This document shows, piece after piece, positions 52,540 to 62,304 of a DNA stretch of 64,000 bases; positions within the stretch are counted from its first letter, which is position 1, and the number at the start of each line of letters is the position of its first letter. The translations under genes were made by a program, and so were the position numbers. This stretch comes from Providencia manganoxydans. GTDB lineage: Bacteria > Pseudomonadota > Gammaproteobacteria > Enterobacterales > Enterobacteriaceae. The notes below the pieces were generated by a model. That model did not search any database. It was not told where the DNA came from and saw nothing but the letters and a program-made list of their open reading frames with translations. Location of the stretch: contig NZ_CP067099.1 of NCBI RefSeq assembly GCF_016618195.1, positions 1,178,001 through 1,242,000 on the forward strand. Direction: 5' to 3'.

Positions 52540-55032
52540 ATGAAGCATAATTATCAGAAAACGTATTCTTTATTATCTATTTCGATTACCATTTTATTAA
52601 CTACATTTCCACTTTATATTAGAGCAGCAGACTACTATTCCCCTAGCTTGTTGAATATTGCAGGCATGGATACGCAACTCACTAACGAAGACTTAGATGT
52701 TTTTAAAGAAAACGATCTAGCACCTGGAGATTATTACGTAAAATTTTATATTAATAATAATCATATTTTCTCTAAAGAGGTTAAGTTTGTATTAATGCCT
52801 GGGGATAATGACACTAAAACGTTAATACCTTGCTTCAGTTTAACTGAATGGGAAAGCTTCGGTATCGATTTTCATAACCCTCAGAGCATAGAGCAAGAAT
52901 GCTTCAATATTAATCGTATTGAGTATATGAAAAGTTATCTTGACTTAAATACAAGGGTTTATTCACTGTCCATACCACAAGCAATGATTAATAAAAAAAG
53001 AGTTAACGAAATAGAGGAAAAAAAGTGGGATAACGGTATTCCTGCTGTTTTTATTAACTATTCATTTTCATCGTTTAACCGTTATGAACATGGAAAGTTT
53101 GATGATAACTATTATGGCAATATTCAAACCAAAGTTAACTTTGATGCTTGGCGATTTCGCAATTATTCTACTTGGTCTAACAATGTAAATGAAAAAAACA
53201 AATGGAATAATATTAGTAATACCATTTCAAGAAATATCAATGTAATTAAAAGCGAATTAACATTAGGTAATTTATATACTAGTTCACAACTGTTTGATTC
53301 TTTTAAGTTTAAGGGGATCAAGTTAGCCACTGATAGGCAAATGGAACCTTATGATTTAACGAGCTATGCACCAAGTGTTAACGGTATTGCTAATTCTGAA
53401 GCAGTAGTTACTATCGTACAGAATGATCAAGTTATCTATAAAAAGAGCGTTCCTGCTGGACCTTTCGAAATTACTGATTATTATCCAATGAGTAATGGTG
53501 GAAATCTGTATGTTTCTGTGCAGGAATCAAACGGTAGTGAAGTTAACTTTATCGTTCCTTTTTCTTCGATCGCATTTTTAGAGCGAAAAGGAAGCATTAA
53601 ATATAGTCTCGCTAGCGGTAAGTATGATGGTAATAACAAAGGTGATGGCACTTATATCAATGAAGCTGAAATCTACTATGGTTTAACTGATTATGTCACC
53701 ATTTTTAGTGGTGTTTTGCTGGCCAGTGATTACCAAGCTTATGCGTTTGGTTCCGGTTTTAACCTTGGTAACATCGGTGCGATTACAGCAGACATTGTGC
53801 ATTCTAAGGCTAACCTTACTAACGATGTATTGAATGGCAATGCATTTAGAGTCAACTACTCGAAAAGAATTGAATTAACAAATACTAGCGTTACATTAGC
53901 GGGATTCCGTCATTTTGATACTGATTTTTTAAATATAAATGATGCGTTTTCCTATGATGAAAAATACCAAAGTAATAATGATAAGTTAAAAAATGAATAT
54001 ACATTATCACTGACACAGCCAATATTTAATAATTCTAGCTCAATTAATTTAAATACTGTTGTTTATCAATATAGTAGCGGAAACAAACAACAGTCATATA
54101 ATGCGGGTTTTAATAGTAATATTAATAGAATTACTTATAGTATCTACTATACATACTCAAAAGGTCAGCAATTTAACCCTGACAATAAAAGCGCATACAA
54201 TTTAAATTTGAATATGAGTGTGCCATTTGATCTCTTTGATCGTTCTATGCACGTTAACTATGGCATATCAACTGATGATCAACATCGAACATTACAAACA
54301 GCTCGATTAAGTGGTAATTATGGTGAGTCGTACAGAGGAAATTGGGATATCTACCAAAGTTATGGCGATAAAGGTGTTGGTTATGCAGGTGGACTCAGTA
54401 CTGCTTACCGTTCTAGTTATGCAGTAATGAATGCAGGCTATGCATATAGCGAACACAGTAAAAATTTAAATTATGGCATCAGCGGTGCATTTGTTGGCAC
54501 TCAATATGGTGTGGTATTAGCACCATCAATGCAAGAAACGAGTGCATTGATATTAACAAAAGGTGCTCAAGGGGTCGGTGTGATTAACGGGCAGTCAGTT
54601 GAAACCAATTCTTCTGGATTGGCTATTGTGCCAGGTATTGCACCTTACCGTAAAAACACCTTAGCGATTGATACAAAGACGCTGCCAGAAGATACCGAAA
54701 TTGAAAATAACATTATTAATAACGTTATTCCGACAAAAGGTGCTTTGATTCTGGCAGATTTTGAAGCGAAAAAGGGCTACAAAATATTATTTAAGTTGAA
54801 ACATTCAACATATAAAGAACTGCCTGTCGGTGCTAAAGCCATTGAAGAGGATGGCGCGACACATTTAGTTTCCAACTTTAATACCCTATATTTGGTCACA
54901 GAAAAGCCTACAGGAAAAATTAAGATTAATTGGAAAAATGAAGGCGTTTATGAGTCTTGTTCTATGGATTATAACGTTGAGCATAATTTATCAAATAACG
55001 GTCTTTATTTAATCAATTCAGACTGTCGATAG
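52540..55032 (+). CDS. Outer-membrane fimbrial usher (FimD/PapC type)
   Basis: The 830-residue protein has a signal peptide, an N-terminal periplasmic domain (LLNIAGMDTQLTNEDLDVFKENDLAPGDYYVKFYINN) and a beta-barrel with a plug region (ITDYYPMSNGGNLYVSVQESNGSEVNF, VPFSSIAFLERKGSIKYSLASGKY). A C-terminal domain ends with paired Cys (SCSMDYN, NSDCR). It secretes and assembles the pilins. Start at an ATG after AGGGA, 25 bases past the chaperone stop. Confidence 0.94.
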   Translation: MKHNYQKTYSLLSISITILLTTFPLYIRAADYYSPSLLNIAGMDTQLTNEDLDVFKENDLAPGDYYVKFYINNNHIFSKEVKFVLMPGDNDTKTLIPCFSLTEWESFGIDFHNPQSIEQECFNINRIEYMKSYLDLNTRVYSLSIPQAMINKKRVNEIEEKKWDNGIPAVFINYSFSSFNRYEHGKFDDNYYGNIQTKVNFDAWRFRNYSTWSNNVNEKNKWNNISNTISRNINVIKSELTLGNLYTSSQLFDSFKFKGIKLATDRQMEPYDLTSYAPSVNGIANSEAVVTIVQNDQVIYKKSVPAGPFEITDYYPMSNGGNLYVSVQESNGSEVNFIVPFSSIAFLERKGSIKYSLASGKYDGNNKGDGTYINEAEIYYGLTDYVTIFSGVLLASDYQAYAFGSGFNLGNIGAITADIVHSKANLTNDVLNGNAFRVNYSKRIELTNTSVTLAGFRHFDTDFLNINDAFSYDEKYQSNNDKLKNEYTLSLTQPIFNNSSSINLNTVVYQYSSGNKQQSYNAGFNSNINRITYSIYYTYSKGQQFNPDNKSAYNLNLNMSVPFDLFDRSMHVNYGISTDDQHRTLQTARLSGNYGESYRGNWDIYQSYGDKGVGYAGGLSTAYRSSYAVMNAGYAYSEHSKNLNYGISGAFVGTQYGVVLAPSMQETSALILTKGAQGVGVINGQSVETNSSGLAIVPGIAPYRKNTLAIDTKTLPEDTEIENNIINNVIPTKGALILADFEAKKGYKILFKLKHSTYKELPVGAKAIEEDGATHLVSNFNTLYLVTEKPTGKIKINWKNEGVYESCSMDYNVEHNLSNNGLYLINSDCR

Positions 55033-55046
55033 CAGGATAAATAATA

Positions 55047-56090
55047 ATGAGATATCAAATAGATAGATTTTATACCTTTGCTTTAAATTTCATATTATTA
55101 CTATTCTGTAATGGCTTTGCATTTGCTGCTCAAGATTGTCAGGAGGGCGGAGAAGGACAAAATCATTCGACAATGCGAGCTACTATAGAAGTAAAATTAA
55201 GCGGTGTTATAAAACAACATGACGAATTAGGGCGCTTTAATTTTGAGCGACAAGGCGGTCGTGGTGGAGTCGCTAAGTGTGGTGTTGATGCGCAAGTATA
55301 CGGCTATGCAACTTATGGGGAAGGCAGTGGTATTTATGCAAGGTATTATGGTGATATCAATGGCCAACCTGCTTACCATGTCCATGCTGGAGGCCCTGCA
55401 AATATTGTTTATGTTTTAATTGATAATAGAACGGGTTTAGCATTTCGTAACCGTCCAGGGCAAGAAATACCTGTACCTGAAGGCCAACTTATGCCGCTGG
55501 ATTTAACCGTTATCCTCTATGCGGCAAAAGATAATCCACAAGAAACAACATTTAATAACTCTGTGATTGGTGCTGCTTTAATTAAGAGGCATAGTACTGG
55601 TGGCGGAACGACACGTGTTGGTTACACTTATGAGCTAAAAGGTAAAGTGATTAGTGCACCGACATCATGCACTGCTCAAAATACTGATCTGGCTTTTAAT
55701 TTACCGCGCTTACCAACTACGGCATTTTCATCAATAGGTTTTCCATCAGAATCATCGGCAGTGGAAGAAAATATGAATATTGTTTGTACTGGTAATGTAT
55801 CTGCAAAAATAAAATTACAGGCAAACAAAACTGAAAGTTATGATGGTAAAGAATCCATTATTAAAATTGATAATGAAGGCCAAGGCAGTAACGCGAGTGG
55901 GATTGGTTTTGTTGTGAAATCACCATTGAGTGAGGATACGGTATTAGTTAATCAGCAATTTGTAAAATTGGCCGACTTGCAAAAAGGGGAAACAACGGTT
56001 CCTTTAAAAGCGGAGTATTATCGCTATGGAAAGAATATCAAAGCTGGTAAGGCCGAAGCGACAGCGCAGTTTGTATTACAGTTTGATTGA
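55047..56090 (+). CDS. Fimbrial tip adhesin (two-domain, lectin-like N-terminal domain)
   Basis: The 347-residue protein has a signal peptide ending FA-AQD. It has an N-terminal domain of about 170 residues with two Cys and a Gly/His-rich stretch (YARYYGDINGQPAYHVHAGGPANIV). The C-terminal pilin domain carries paired Cys (SCTAQNTDLAFNLP, IVCTGN) and ends in a beta strand (ATAQFVLQFD) that would accept a donor strand. This is the layout of a tip adhesin, the last gene of the operon. The receptor cannot be told from sequence. Confidence 0.8.
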   Translation: MRYQIDRFYTFALNFILLLFCNGFAFAAQDCQEGGEGQNHSTMRATIEVKLSGVIKQHDELGRFNFERQGGRGGVAKCGVDAQVYGYATYGEGSGIYARYYGDINGQPAYHVHAGGPANIVYVLIDNRTGLAFRNRPGQEIPVPEGQLMPLDLTVILYAAKDNPQETTFNNSVIGAALIKRHSTGGGTTRVGYTYELKGKVISAPTSCTAQNTDLAFNLPRLPTTAFSSIGFPSESSAVEENMNIVCTGNVSAKIKLQANKTESYDGKESIIKIDNEGQGSNASGIGFVVKSPLSEDTVLVNQQFVKLADLQKGETTVPLKAEYYRYGKNIKAGKAEATAQFVLQFD

Positions 56091-56102
56091 GACATAAAGA
56101 GA

Positions 56103-56136
56103 TTTGTTAGCACCTTAATATAGCGGTGCTAACAAA
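56103..56136. terminator. Hairpin between the adhesin gene and panD
   Basis: The 12-bp arms TTTGTTAGCACC and GGTGCTAACAAA enclose 10 bases. It lies midway between the convergent stops. Neither strand has a good T run. Confidence 0.6.
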
Positions 56137-56141
56137 ATGGA

Positions 56142-56522
56142 TTAAGCAACCTGTACTGGTACCGCTTTGGCTACACGGCTCATAATGTTATCGCCATCAA
56201 AATAAGCCACCTTCGGTTGGTGGTGGCGAGCGTCTTCATCGCTCATATTAACGTAAGAACAAATAATCAGTTTATCGCCAACAGCAGCACGGCGGGCTGC
56301 GGCGCCATTGACAGAAATGATTTTGGAGCCTCTTTCACCAGCGATTGCATAGGTTGAAAAACGCTCGCCATTATCTACGTTATAAATATCAATAGCTTCG
56401 TACTCTAAGATACCCGCTGCATCCATAAAATTCTGATCAATTGCACAAGAGCCTTCATAATGTAGATCGGCTTGTGTCACTGTGACTCTGTGTAGCTTAC
56501 CTTGTAACATTTTTCTTAACAT
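56142..56522 (-). CDS. panD: PanD, aspartate 1-decarboxylase
   Basis: From the ATG at 56522 the protein is 126 residues, as in E. coli. The frame is open to an ATG at 56531, three codons earlier. It makes beta-alanine for pantothenate. The self-cleavage site is YEGSCAID (Gly24-Ser25), where Ser becomes the pyruvoyl group. The catalytic Lys9 lies in MLQGKLHR, and Tyr58 in FSTYAIA. It is the last gene of a panB-panC-panD series on this strand, 47 bases after panC. Confidence 0.95.
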   Translation of the reverse strand: MLRKMLQGKLHRVTVTQADLHYEGSCAIDQNFMDAAGILEYEAIDIYNVDNGERFSTYAIAGERGSKIISVNGAAARRAAVGDKLIICSYVNMSDEDARHHQPKVAYFDGDNIMSRVAKAVPVQVA

Positions 56523-56569
56523 AATAGTCATCTGCCATCTTAATCGAGGTGCTGTGTTTGCTTGTTGTT

Positions 56570-57433
56570 TTACGACGAAATGGTGGGTAACTCAACCTGT
56601 AAATTATCAATCAGGCGAGTTTGCCCTAGCCACGCAGCCATTAAAATAACGGCTTTTTTCGTTGTGTTAGTCAGCGGTGCTAGTGTTTCGGCATCACGAA
56701 TAAATAATTCATCGGGTGTGAAACCTGTTTGACGCAGGGACTCATTCATTTCTTGAATAAGGGTGTCTGCCATTTCAGGTGCAGCAATAAGCTTCTCTGA
56801 AGCTTGCTTCATTATGTTATACAATTGAGGTGCAACTTTTAGCTCATCAGCGGAAAGGTTATTATTTCTTGAGCTCAGCGCTAAGCCATTTTTAGCCCTA
56901 ACAATGGGAACAGCGACAATCTGCGTATCAAAGGAAAGATCATGCACCATCTTACGGATTAATTGTAGCTGCTGAAAATCTTTTTCACCGAAGAATGCTA
57001 AATCAGGTTGTACTAAATTAAATAGCTTAGTGACAACCGTTGATACACCACGGAAATGACCAGGACGGCTGGCACCTTCTAAAATTGACGACAGCTCTGG
57101 CACTTCAACAAACGTTTGTTTTTCCATTCCTTCTGGATAAAACTCTTTTGCAGATGGCGCAAATACAAGATTGATACCACTGCGTTTTAGTTTTTCACAA
57201 TCTTCTTGTAGTGTGCGTGGGTAGTTTGCTAAATCTGATTGGCGATCGAATTGCATCGGGTTAACAAAAATACTAACAATAACAATATCTGCTTGTTGTT
57301 TTGCTTCATCAATTAAAGTCAGGTGCCCATCATGGAGATTGCCCATAGTTGGCACTAGCGCAATACGCTTGCCATCAAGTTTCCAGCGGCGGATCTCGCG
57401 GCGAAGTATAGGTGACGTTTCGACGATCAGCAT
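56570..57433 (-). CDS. panC: PanC, pantothenate synthetase
   Basis: The 287-residue enzyme joins pantoate and beta-alanine with [17 protein letters not shown] carries the HIGH-like motif and FVNPMQF the pantoate site. [31 protein letters not shown] and the KMSKS-like SSRN are present. It is slightly longer than E. coli PanC (283). An ERIC copy sits between it and panB. Confidence 0.96.
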   Translation of the reverse strand: MLIVETSPILRREIRRWKLDGKRIALVPTMGNLHDGHLTLIDEAKQQADIVIVSIFVNPMQFDRQSDLANYPRTLQEDCEKLKRSGINLVFAPSAKEFYPEGMEKQTFVEVPELSSILEGASRPGHFRGVSTVVTKLFNLVQPDLAFFGEKDFQQLQLIRKMVHDLSFDTQIVAVPIVRAKNGLALSSRNNNLSADELKVAPQLYNIMKQASEKLIAAPEMADTLIQEMNESLRQTGFTPDELFIRDAETLAPLTNTTKKAVILMAAWLGQTRLIDNLQVELPTISS

Positions 57434-57458
57434 AAGTGCATTCCTTATTATTGGATCA

Positions 57459-57570
57459 TATACTCGTCATACTTCAAGTTGCAGCGTTGTGCACGAGTCA
57501 CATCGTTTTCTATGTGCTTAGAAATTCGTTTATAAGTCGTCAAGCTGCACCTTAAATTGTTTAAAGTATA
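57459..57570. repeat. ERIC element copy 15 (between panB and panC)
   Basis: About 112 bp from TATACTCGTCATACTTCAAG to CACCTTAAATTGTTTAAAGTATA, with most of the core diverged. It splits what is normally a tight panB-panC junction. Confidence 0.85.
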
Positions 57571-57576
57571 ATCAAA

Positions 57577-58368
57577 TTATTCAAACGAGTGAGTTTCATT
57601 TGGGTAAAGACCCGTTTCAACTTCTTGGATATAGAGTCGTACAGCATCTTGGATATTGCCGGCTTGCGCAAGAAAGTTTTTTGCAAACTTAGGTGGGCGA
57701 GCAGTGATCCCTAATGCATCATGCATAACAAGGATTTGACCATCAGTTCCATTTCCTGCACCGATACCAATAACAGGTAACAGAAGCTCTTCGGTAATGT
57801 CATTCGCTAGAGAGGTCGGTACACATTCCAAAACTAATAACTGCATACCTGCATTTTCCAAAGCTATGGCATCTTTCATTAGTTGGTTTGCGGTGACTTC
57901 ATCACGTCCTTGAACCTTATAGCCACCAAGGATATTCACTGCTTGTGGTGTTAGTCCTAAATGACCGCAGACAGGAACAGAGCGTTCACATAGCATTTTG
58001 ACGGTATCACATAACCAGCTGCCACCTTCAATTTTTACCATGTTAGCACCTGCTTGCATTAGCACTGCTGCATTAGTGCAAGCTTGTTCAGGAGTGGCAT
58101 AACTCATAAATGGCATGTCGGCAATAATAAATGCGTCAGGAGCACCTTTACGGACACAACGGGTGTGATAAGCGATTTGCTCAACGGTAACAGGCAGGGT
58201 GCTGGATTCACCTTGAATGGTCATTCCTAAAGAATCACCGACAAGCATGACTTGGATCCCTTGCTCTGCAAACAATTGGGCAAAGCTAGAGTCATAAGCC
58301 GTCATGGTAGCGAATTTACGTTTATCTTTTTTGAACTGACCCAGATCAGCCAGAGAAATTGGTTTCAT
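57577..58368 (-). CDS. panB: PanB, ketopantoate hydroxymethyltransferase
   Basis: The 263-residue enzyme adds a methylene from folate to 2-ketoisovalerate. [28 protein letters not shown] holds the Mg-binding Asp, MVKIEGG the substrate site, and [12 protein letters not shown] and VIGIGAG follow. Length equals E. coli PanB. GGAGG precedes the start. It is the first of the pan genes on this strand. Confidence 0.97.
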   Translation of the reverse strand: MKPISLADLGQFKKDKRKFATMTAYDSSFAQLFAEQGIQVMLVGDSLGMTIQGESSTLPVTVEQIAYHTRCVRKGAPDAFIIADMPFMSYATPEQACTNAAVLMQAGANMVKIEGGSWLCDTVKMLCERSVPVCGHLGLTPQAVNILGGYKVQGRDEVTANQLMKDAIALENAGMQLLVLECVPTSLANDITEELLLPVIGIGAGNGTDGQILVMHDALGITARPPKFAKNFLAQAGNIQDAVRLYIQEVETGLYPNETHSFE

Positions 58369-58431
58369 TATAATAACCTCCGGAAAAGATCCACGGATGG
58401 CCTTGCTTATTTTAGGCGGCGCACAATTAAT

Positions 58432-58923
58432 TTAGGTTGTGCTATCCCAAAAGGTAAGGCCATTGCGTGGAACGAGTGTGAGCCTTTCTGATAGTGTTTC
58501 ACCATCAGGAAAAATAAGGTTGGGAGCAATATCACTGAGCGGGTATAGCATAAATTCACGCTCTTTTAGCCCATAGTGAGGTATGGTTAACCGTGGGGTA
58601 TTAATAACACGATCACCGAAAAGCATAATATCAAGATCAAGGGTTCTAGGGCCCCAACGTTCTTCTTTGCGGACTCGACCAAGCTCTAATTCGATGCGCT
58701 GAGTGTGATCCAACAACGCCTCTGGTTCAAGCTCAGTTTCAAGTAACACGGCCATATTAAGGAAATCATTTTGATCTTGTGGCCCTAGAGGCTTAGAGCG
58801 ATATACAGCAGAAGTTTTGGTCACTCGGCAGTGTGGGATAGCACTTAATGCATCAATAGCTTGCTGAGCCTGCTTTAATGGTTCACCAAGGTTACTGCCA
58901 ATGATTATATAGACCAACTCCAT
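58432..58923 (-). CDS. folK: FolK, HPPK (hydroxymethyldihydropterin pyrophosphokinase)
   Basis: The 163-residue enzyme pyrophosphorylates hydroxymethyldihydropterin in folate synthesis. YIIIGSNLGEPLKQAQQAIDAL, SAVYRSKPLGPQDQNDFLNMAV and the signature RWGPRTLDLDIMLFG with its two Asp are present. AGGAG lies before the start. In E. coli folK overlaps or abuts pcnB; here an ERIC intervenes. Confidence 0.96.
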   Translation of the reverse strand: MELVYIIIGSNLGEPLKQAQQAIDALSAIPHCRVTKTSAVYRSKPLGPQDQNDFLNMAVLLETELEPEALLDHTQRIELELGRVRKEERWGPRTLDLDIMLFGDRVINTPRLTIPHYGLKEREFMLYPLSDIAPNLIFPDGETLSERLTLVPRNGLTFWDSTT

Positions 58924-58943
58924 TTTATCACTCCTAGTATTTG

Positions 58944-59061
58944 TACTCGTTATGCACCAAGTTGTCGCACTTTTCGTTGAGGTATAGAGGCTAAATTAGC
59001 CTCTATTTTTAGCAACTTGTTCGTTGGTTGCTTAACGACATCTCGAATTATTTAGAGCGTA
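58944..59061. repeat. ERIC element copy 16 (between pcnB and folK)
   Basis: Starts TACTCGTTATGCACCAAG and ends CATCTCGAATTATTTAGAGCGTA. Its centre (58984-59006) is a near-perfect inverted repeat, ATAGAGGCTAA and complement, followed by TTTTTAGC on the plus strand. The distal end contains the pcnB stop codon. Confidence 0.82.
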
Positions 59062-60596
59062 TTCGATTTACGCGAACCATTTGAAGGCTTACGTGGGCGG
59101 TGACGTTTACGAACAGGTGCACTTCCCAGCTCGGCGATCATTTCACGCTGCTTAGTGTTATTAGAACGTTGGTAATCATCCCACCAAATCGCCAGTTCTT
59201 GGAGCTCGTTTCTACGTTCTACATTTGCTCTTAGTTCTAATAAATCAAAAGCAGCACGGAACTTAGGATGCTCCATCAATTTATTTGCACGGCGGCCCTG
59301 ACGACGTGGAAGACGTAGTTGTAGCTGCCAAATATCGCGCATAGTGGTTGTAATGCGTTTTGGTATAGCAATTGAGCGGCATTGTTCATCAAGCACATCA
59401 TTCATTGCTAGTGCAAATGCATCGTAATACGCTAAACCGCCTTCTTGAGACAGCTTTTCAGCATGCTCAGTGACCGGATACCATAACATAACGGCAAATA
59501 AAAACGCAGGGTTAACCCGCTTGTCATTTTTAATCCTAAAGTCAGTATTTTTAAGTACCTGATCGATAATTTTTTCCATTGGTGAATCATTGTTCGTCGT
59601 AAAACGGCTACTAACCACAGGAAATAATTGCTCAAACAGATGATACTCTTTCAGCATGTTATAGGTCGCATAGCCTTTGCCTGCTTGTAGTAGTTTTAAG
59701 GACTCCTCAAATAAACGCGCAGAAGGGATCTCTTTTAACAATGGGGCAAGTCGTTGAATTGGCTGTGCCGTATTTGGCTCGATACGCATATCTAGCTTAC
59801 AAGCAAAACGTACTGCGCGTAGCATCCTTACTGGATCTTCGCGGTAGCGTGTTTCAGGATCACCAATCAGACGGATAATGCCTTCTTTGAGATCTTTTAA
59901 ACCGCCAACATAGTCACGAACAGAGAAGTCATCAATGTTGTAATAGAGGCTATTAACAGTAAAATCGCGACGAATGGCATCATCTTCAATTGACCCGAAA
60001 ATATTATCGCGCAGTAACATGCCATTTTGTGCTTGTTGCGATAAGTTTTTGTCGTCTGACTCATTTTGGTCATGATGGCCACGGAAGGTCGCAACTTCAA
60101 TCACTTCAGGTCCAAACATAATATGAGCAAGACGGAAACGACGGCCAACTAGGCGGCAGTTACGAAACAGTTTGCGGATCTGCTCTGGGGTTGCGTTAGT
60201 GGTGATATCAAAATCTTTAGGTTTTTTACCAAGAAGGAGATCACGCACACCGCCGCCAACTAAATAGGCATCAAAACCACTTTTGTGGAGGCGATAAAGT
60301 ACCTTTAGTGCATTATCACTAATATCACTACGTGAAATAGTATGCCCTGAACGCGGGATGATGGTGATGTTTTCATCAATTACAGTCGTCATTGTGTGTT
60401 GCTTCTCTGCCTGAACATCGGCACGCTTGGAATGACGAACCGTAGGTTTTGTTTGTTTAGCGTTCTGCTCCACGGGCTTAGTTTCCGCCGTGTCAGAATA
60501 AGTGACTGGCCTTTCACCGGCTGCCTGTGCGTCACGCGTATCCTTGTCATTTCGCGATAAAATATTGCGGCAGAAATTTGCTACTCGGTTAAAAAT
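59052..60596 (-). CDS. pcnB: PcnB, poly(A) polymerase I, probable AUU start
   Basis: The first conventional in-frame start is a GTG at 60473, but the frame stays open for 41 more codons. It reads (ATT) [18 protein letters not shown], close to the E. coli N-terminus FTRVANFCRKVLSRE. The ATT at 60596 has a GAGGTG site just upstream, as in E. coli, where pcnB is known to start at AUU. The protein is then 514 residues. The nucleotidyltransferase head holds [28 protein letters not shown] with the catalytic DxD, followed by [11 protein letters not shown] and [19 protein letters not shown] segments. The basic tail ends [21 protein letters not shown]. The stop lies in an ERIC. Confidence 0.93.
   Translation of the reverse strand: MFNRVANFCRNILSRNDKDTRDAQAAGERPVTYSDTAETKPVEQNAKQTKPTVRHSKRADVQAEKQHTMTTVIDENITIIPRSGHTISRSDISDNALKVLYRLHKSGFDAYLVGGGVRDLLLGKKPKDFDITTNATPEQIRKLFRNCRLVGRRFRLAHIMFGPEVIEVATFRGHHDQNESDDKNLSQQAQNGMLLRDNIFGSIEDDAIRRDFTVNSLYYNIDDFSVRDYVGGLKDLKEGIIRLIGDPETRYREDPVRMLRAVRFACKLDMRIEPNTAQPIQRLAPLLKEIPSARLFEESLKLLQAGKGYATYNMLKEYHLFEQLFPVVSSRFTTNNDSPMEKIIDQVLKNTDFRIKNDKRVNPAFLFAVMLWYPVTEHAEKLSQEGGLAYYDAFALAMNDVLDEQCRSIAIPKRITTTMRDIWQLQLRLPRRQGRRANKLMEHPKFRAAFDLLELRANVERRNELQELAIWWDDYQRSNNTKQREMIAELGSAPVRKRHRPRKPSNGSRKSNTL
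60594..60596 (-). promoter_or_regulatory. AUU start codon of pcnB with its Shine-Dalgarno site
   Basis: On the minus strand GAGGTG lies four bases before ATT. The codons that follow encode the conserved FNRVANFCR block. AUU starts are rare (infC and pcnB) and are discriminated against by IF3, so translation of pcnB should be kept low. Confidence 0.85.
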
Positions 60597-60699
60597 AGTA
60601 CACCTCGATATCGTTACGAATATTCATTAAACAAAATAAGCGGCTAATCATAGCTTACTGGCCTTTCTTTGAGAATGCTTAAACGCATAAAAGTCATAT

Positions 60700-61590
60700 T
60701 CAGTCATAAGTCTTATCAATAATATCATGAGATGGGATCACTGCTAACTGCCATTGACGCGTTGCTATTTCTAATAACTGATGCGTACTCAGATCCTGCC
60801 AATGCGCGATTGGCGGTTGTTTCAACAATGCTAACGCATGGCATATAACAGGGCGAGGATCGGTCATTGGCAGCGCAGTGGCATGATTTTGCTTTGATAG
60901 CTTATTATTATCATGATTTAGGATTAATGGTAAATGGGCATAACGAGGAATGGGTAGAGAAAGATGATGATAGAGTGAAATTTGCTGTAGCGTGGCAGGG
61001 ATCAGATCCGCACCTCTTACCACCTCTGTGACATTTTGATAGTGGTCATCCACTACAACGACTAAATTATAAGCAAACAATCCATCTTTACGGTGAATAA
61101 TAACATCTTCTTCTGCCACATTGGCTTCTGTATAAACAGTGCCTCGTATTTTATCGGTAAATTGATAAACAGGGTGAGTCTGTTTTAAACGTATCGCTGC
61201 GTCGAGAGCGGGGAGTTGGAGATGGCGACAGTGCCCATCATAATGCCCCTGTAACTCTTTAATGCGATGACGAGAGCAGGTGCAATAGTAGCTTTTCCCT
61301 TGTTGGTGGAGATATTCTAAGGCTTCTCGATAGGCATCATGGCGCTGTGACTGGTATAAAACGTGATCGTCCCAATATAAACCGTAGTGTTCGAGTGTGG
61401 TTAAAATACGTTGAGATGCCCCTGCAACTTCTCTGGGAGGATCGATATCATCGATACGAACTAACCACTTACCATTTTGTGAGCGAGCTTGCAGATAACT
61501 ACCTAATGCAGTGACAAGGGAGCCTAAATGTAGGTTACCAGAAGGAGAGGGAGCGAAACGACCGATATAAGGGGATGTTGTGCTTTTCAT
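60700..61590 (-). CDS. gluQ: GluQ, glutamyl-Q tRNA(Asp) synthetase
   Basis: The 296-residue protein is a truncated glutamyl-tRNA synthetase without the anticodon-binding part. It puts Glu on queuosine of tRNA-Asp. The HIGH-like motif is HLGS in [20 protein letters not shown], the KMSKS-like motif is KLSKQNHA, and Zn-binding Cys and Tyr lie in YCTCSRHRI and HCRHL. AAGGAAA precedes the start. It follows dksA on the same strand. Confidence 0.95.
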   Translation of the reverse strand: MKSTTSPYIGRFAPSPSGNLHLGSLVTALGSYLQARSQNGKWLVRIDDIDPPREVAGASQRILTTLEHYGLYWDDHVLYQSQRHDAYREALEYLHQQGKSYYCTCSRHRIKELQGHYDGHCRHLQLPALDAAIRLKQTHPVYQFTDKIRGTVYTEANVAEEDVIIHRKDGLFAYNLVVVVDDHYQNVTEVVRGADLIPATLQQISLYHHLSLPIPRYAHLPLILNHDNNKLSKQNHATALPMTDPRPVICHALALLKQPPIAHWQDLSTHQLLEIATRQWQLAVIPSHDIIDKTYD

Positions 61591-61605
61591 TAATAGATTT
61601 CCTTG

Positions 61606-61633
61606 TAACGGCGCAGCCTGAGTTGCGCCGTTA
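61606..61633 (-). terminator. Hairpin between dksA and gluQ
   Basis: The 10-bp arms TAACGGCGCA and TGCGCCGTTA enclose eight bases. The gluQ ribosome site follows directly. A terminator limiting gluQ expression has been described in this gap in E. coli/Shigella. Here the T run is short. Confidence 0.65.
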
Positions 61634-61652
61634 AGGACTCCATAATCAGCAA

Positions 61653-62108
61653 TTAGCCAGCCATTTGCTTTTCACGAATTTCTGCTAATGTTTTACAGTC
61701 AATACATAAATCAGCGGTAGGGCGGGCTTCCAAACGACGGATACCGATTTCCACTCCACATGATTCACAAAAGCCAAAATCATCTTCTTCGACTTTTTTC
61801 AGTGTCTTCTCGATTTTCTTAATCAACTTACGTTCACGATCCCGGTTACGTAATTCAAGACTGAATTCTTCTTCCTGAGCTGCCCGATCAACAGGGTCTG
61901 GAAAGTTAGCTGCCTCATCTTGCATATGAGTAACTGTCCGGTCGACTTCATCCCTGAGTTGATTGCGCCATGCTTCGAGAATGAGCTTAAAATGCGCCAA
62001 CTGGGCTTCGTTCATGTACTCTTCGCCAGCTTTTTCATGATAGGGTTCAACCCCAGCAATGGCGAGAATGCTTAAGGACGATGTCTTACGTTTTTGCCCT
62101 TCTTGCAT
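61653..62108 (-). CDS. dksA: DksA, RNA polymerase-binding ppGpp co-factor
   Basis: From the ATG at 62108 (AGGAG eight bases upstream) the protein is 151 residues, nearly identical to E. coli DksA. The longer frame to 62198 is not coding. It has a coiled-coil with the tip residues [11 protein letters not shown] (Asp and Ala that enter the secondary channel) and a zinc finger [25 protein letters not shown]. It binds RNA polymerase and mediates stringent control with ppGpp. Confidence 0.98.
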   Translation of the reverse strand: MQEGQKRKTSSLSILAIAGVEPYHEKAGEEYMNEAQLAHFKLILEAWRNQLRDEVDRTVTHMQDEAANFPDPVDRAAQEEEFSLELRNRDRERKLIKKIEKTLKKVEEDDFGFCESCGVEIGIRRLEARPTADLCIDCKTLAEIREKQMAG

Positions 62109-62304
62109 AATGCTTCTCCTACACACGCAAATTTCACAAAACCCCAAAGGGGAAAAATTAAGGTCGCTATAAATAGCAGAAGAGTGCCGTCTTGGCAATC
62201 ATTCATGTTATGAGTTTTGTAATGCTGTGAAGGCGCGCGTGTTTATTCCTTTTTAAGCCCCCAGAACCCATGCGTCCTCACTTTAATAAACAATTAAGCC
62301 ATCA

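Noticed and set aside
62109..62198. N-terminal extension of dksA
   Set aside because: The 151-residue form from 62108 matches E. coli DksA end to end and has an AGGAG site.
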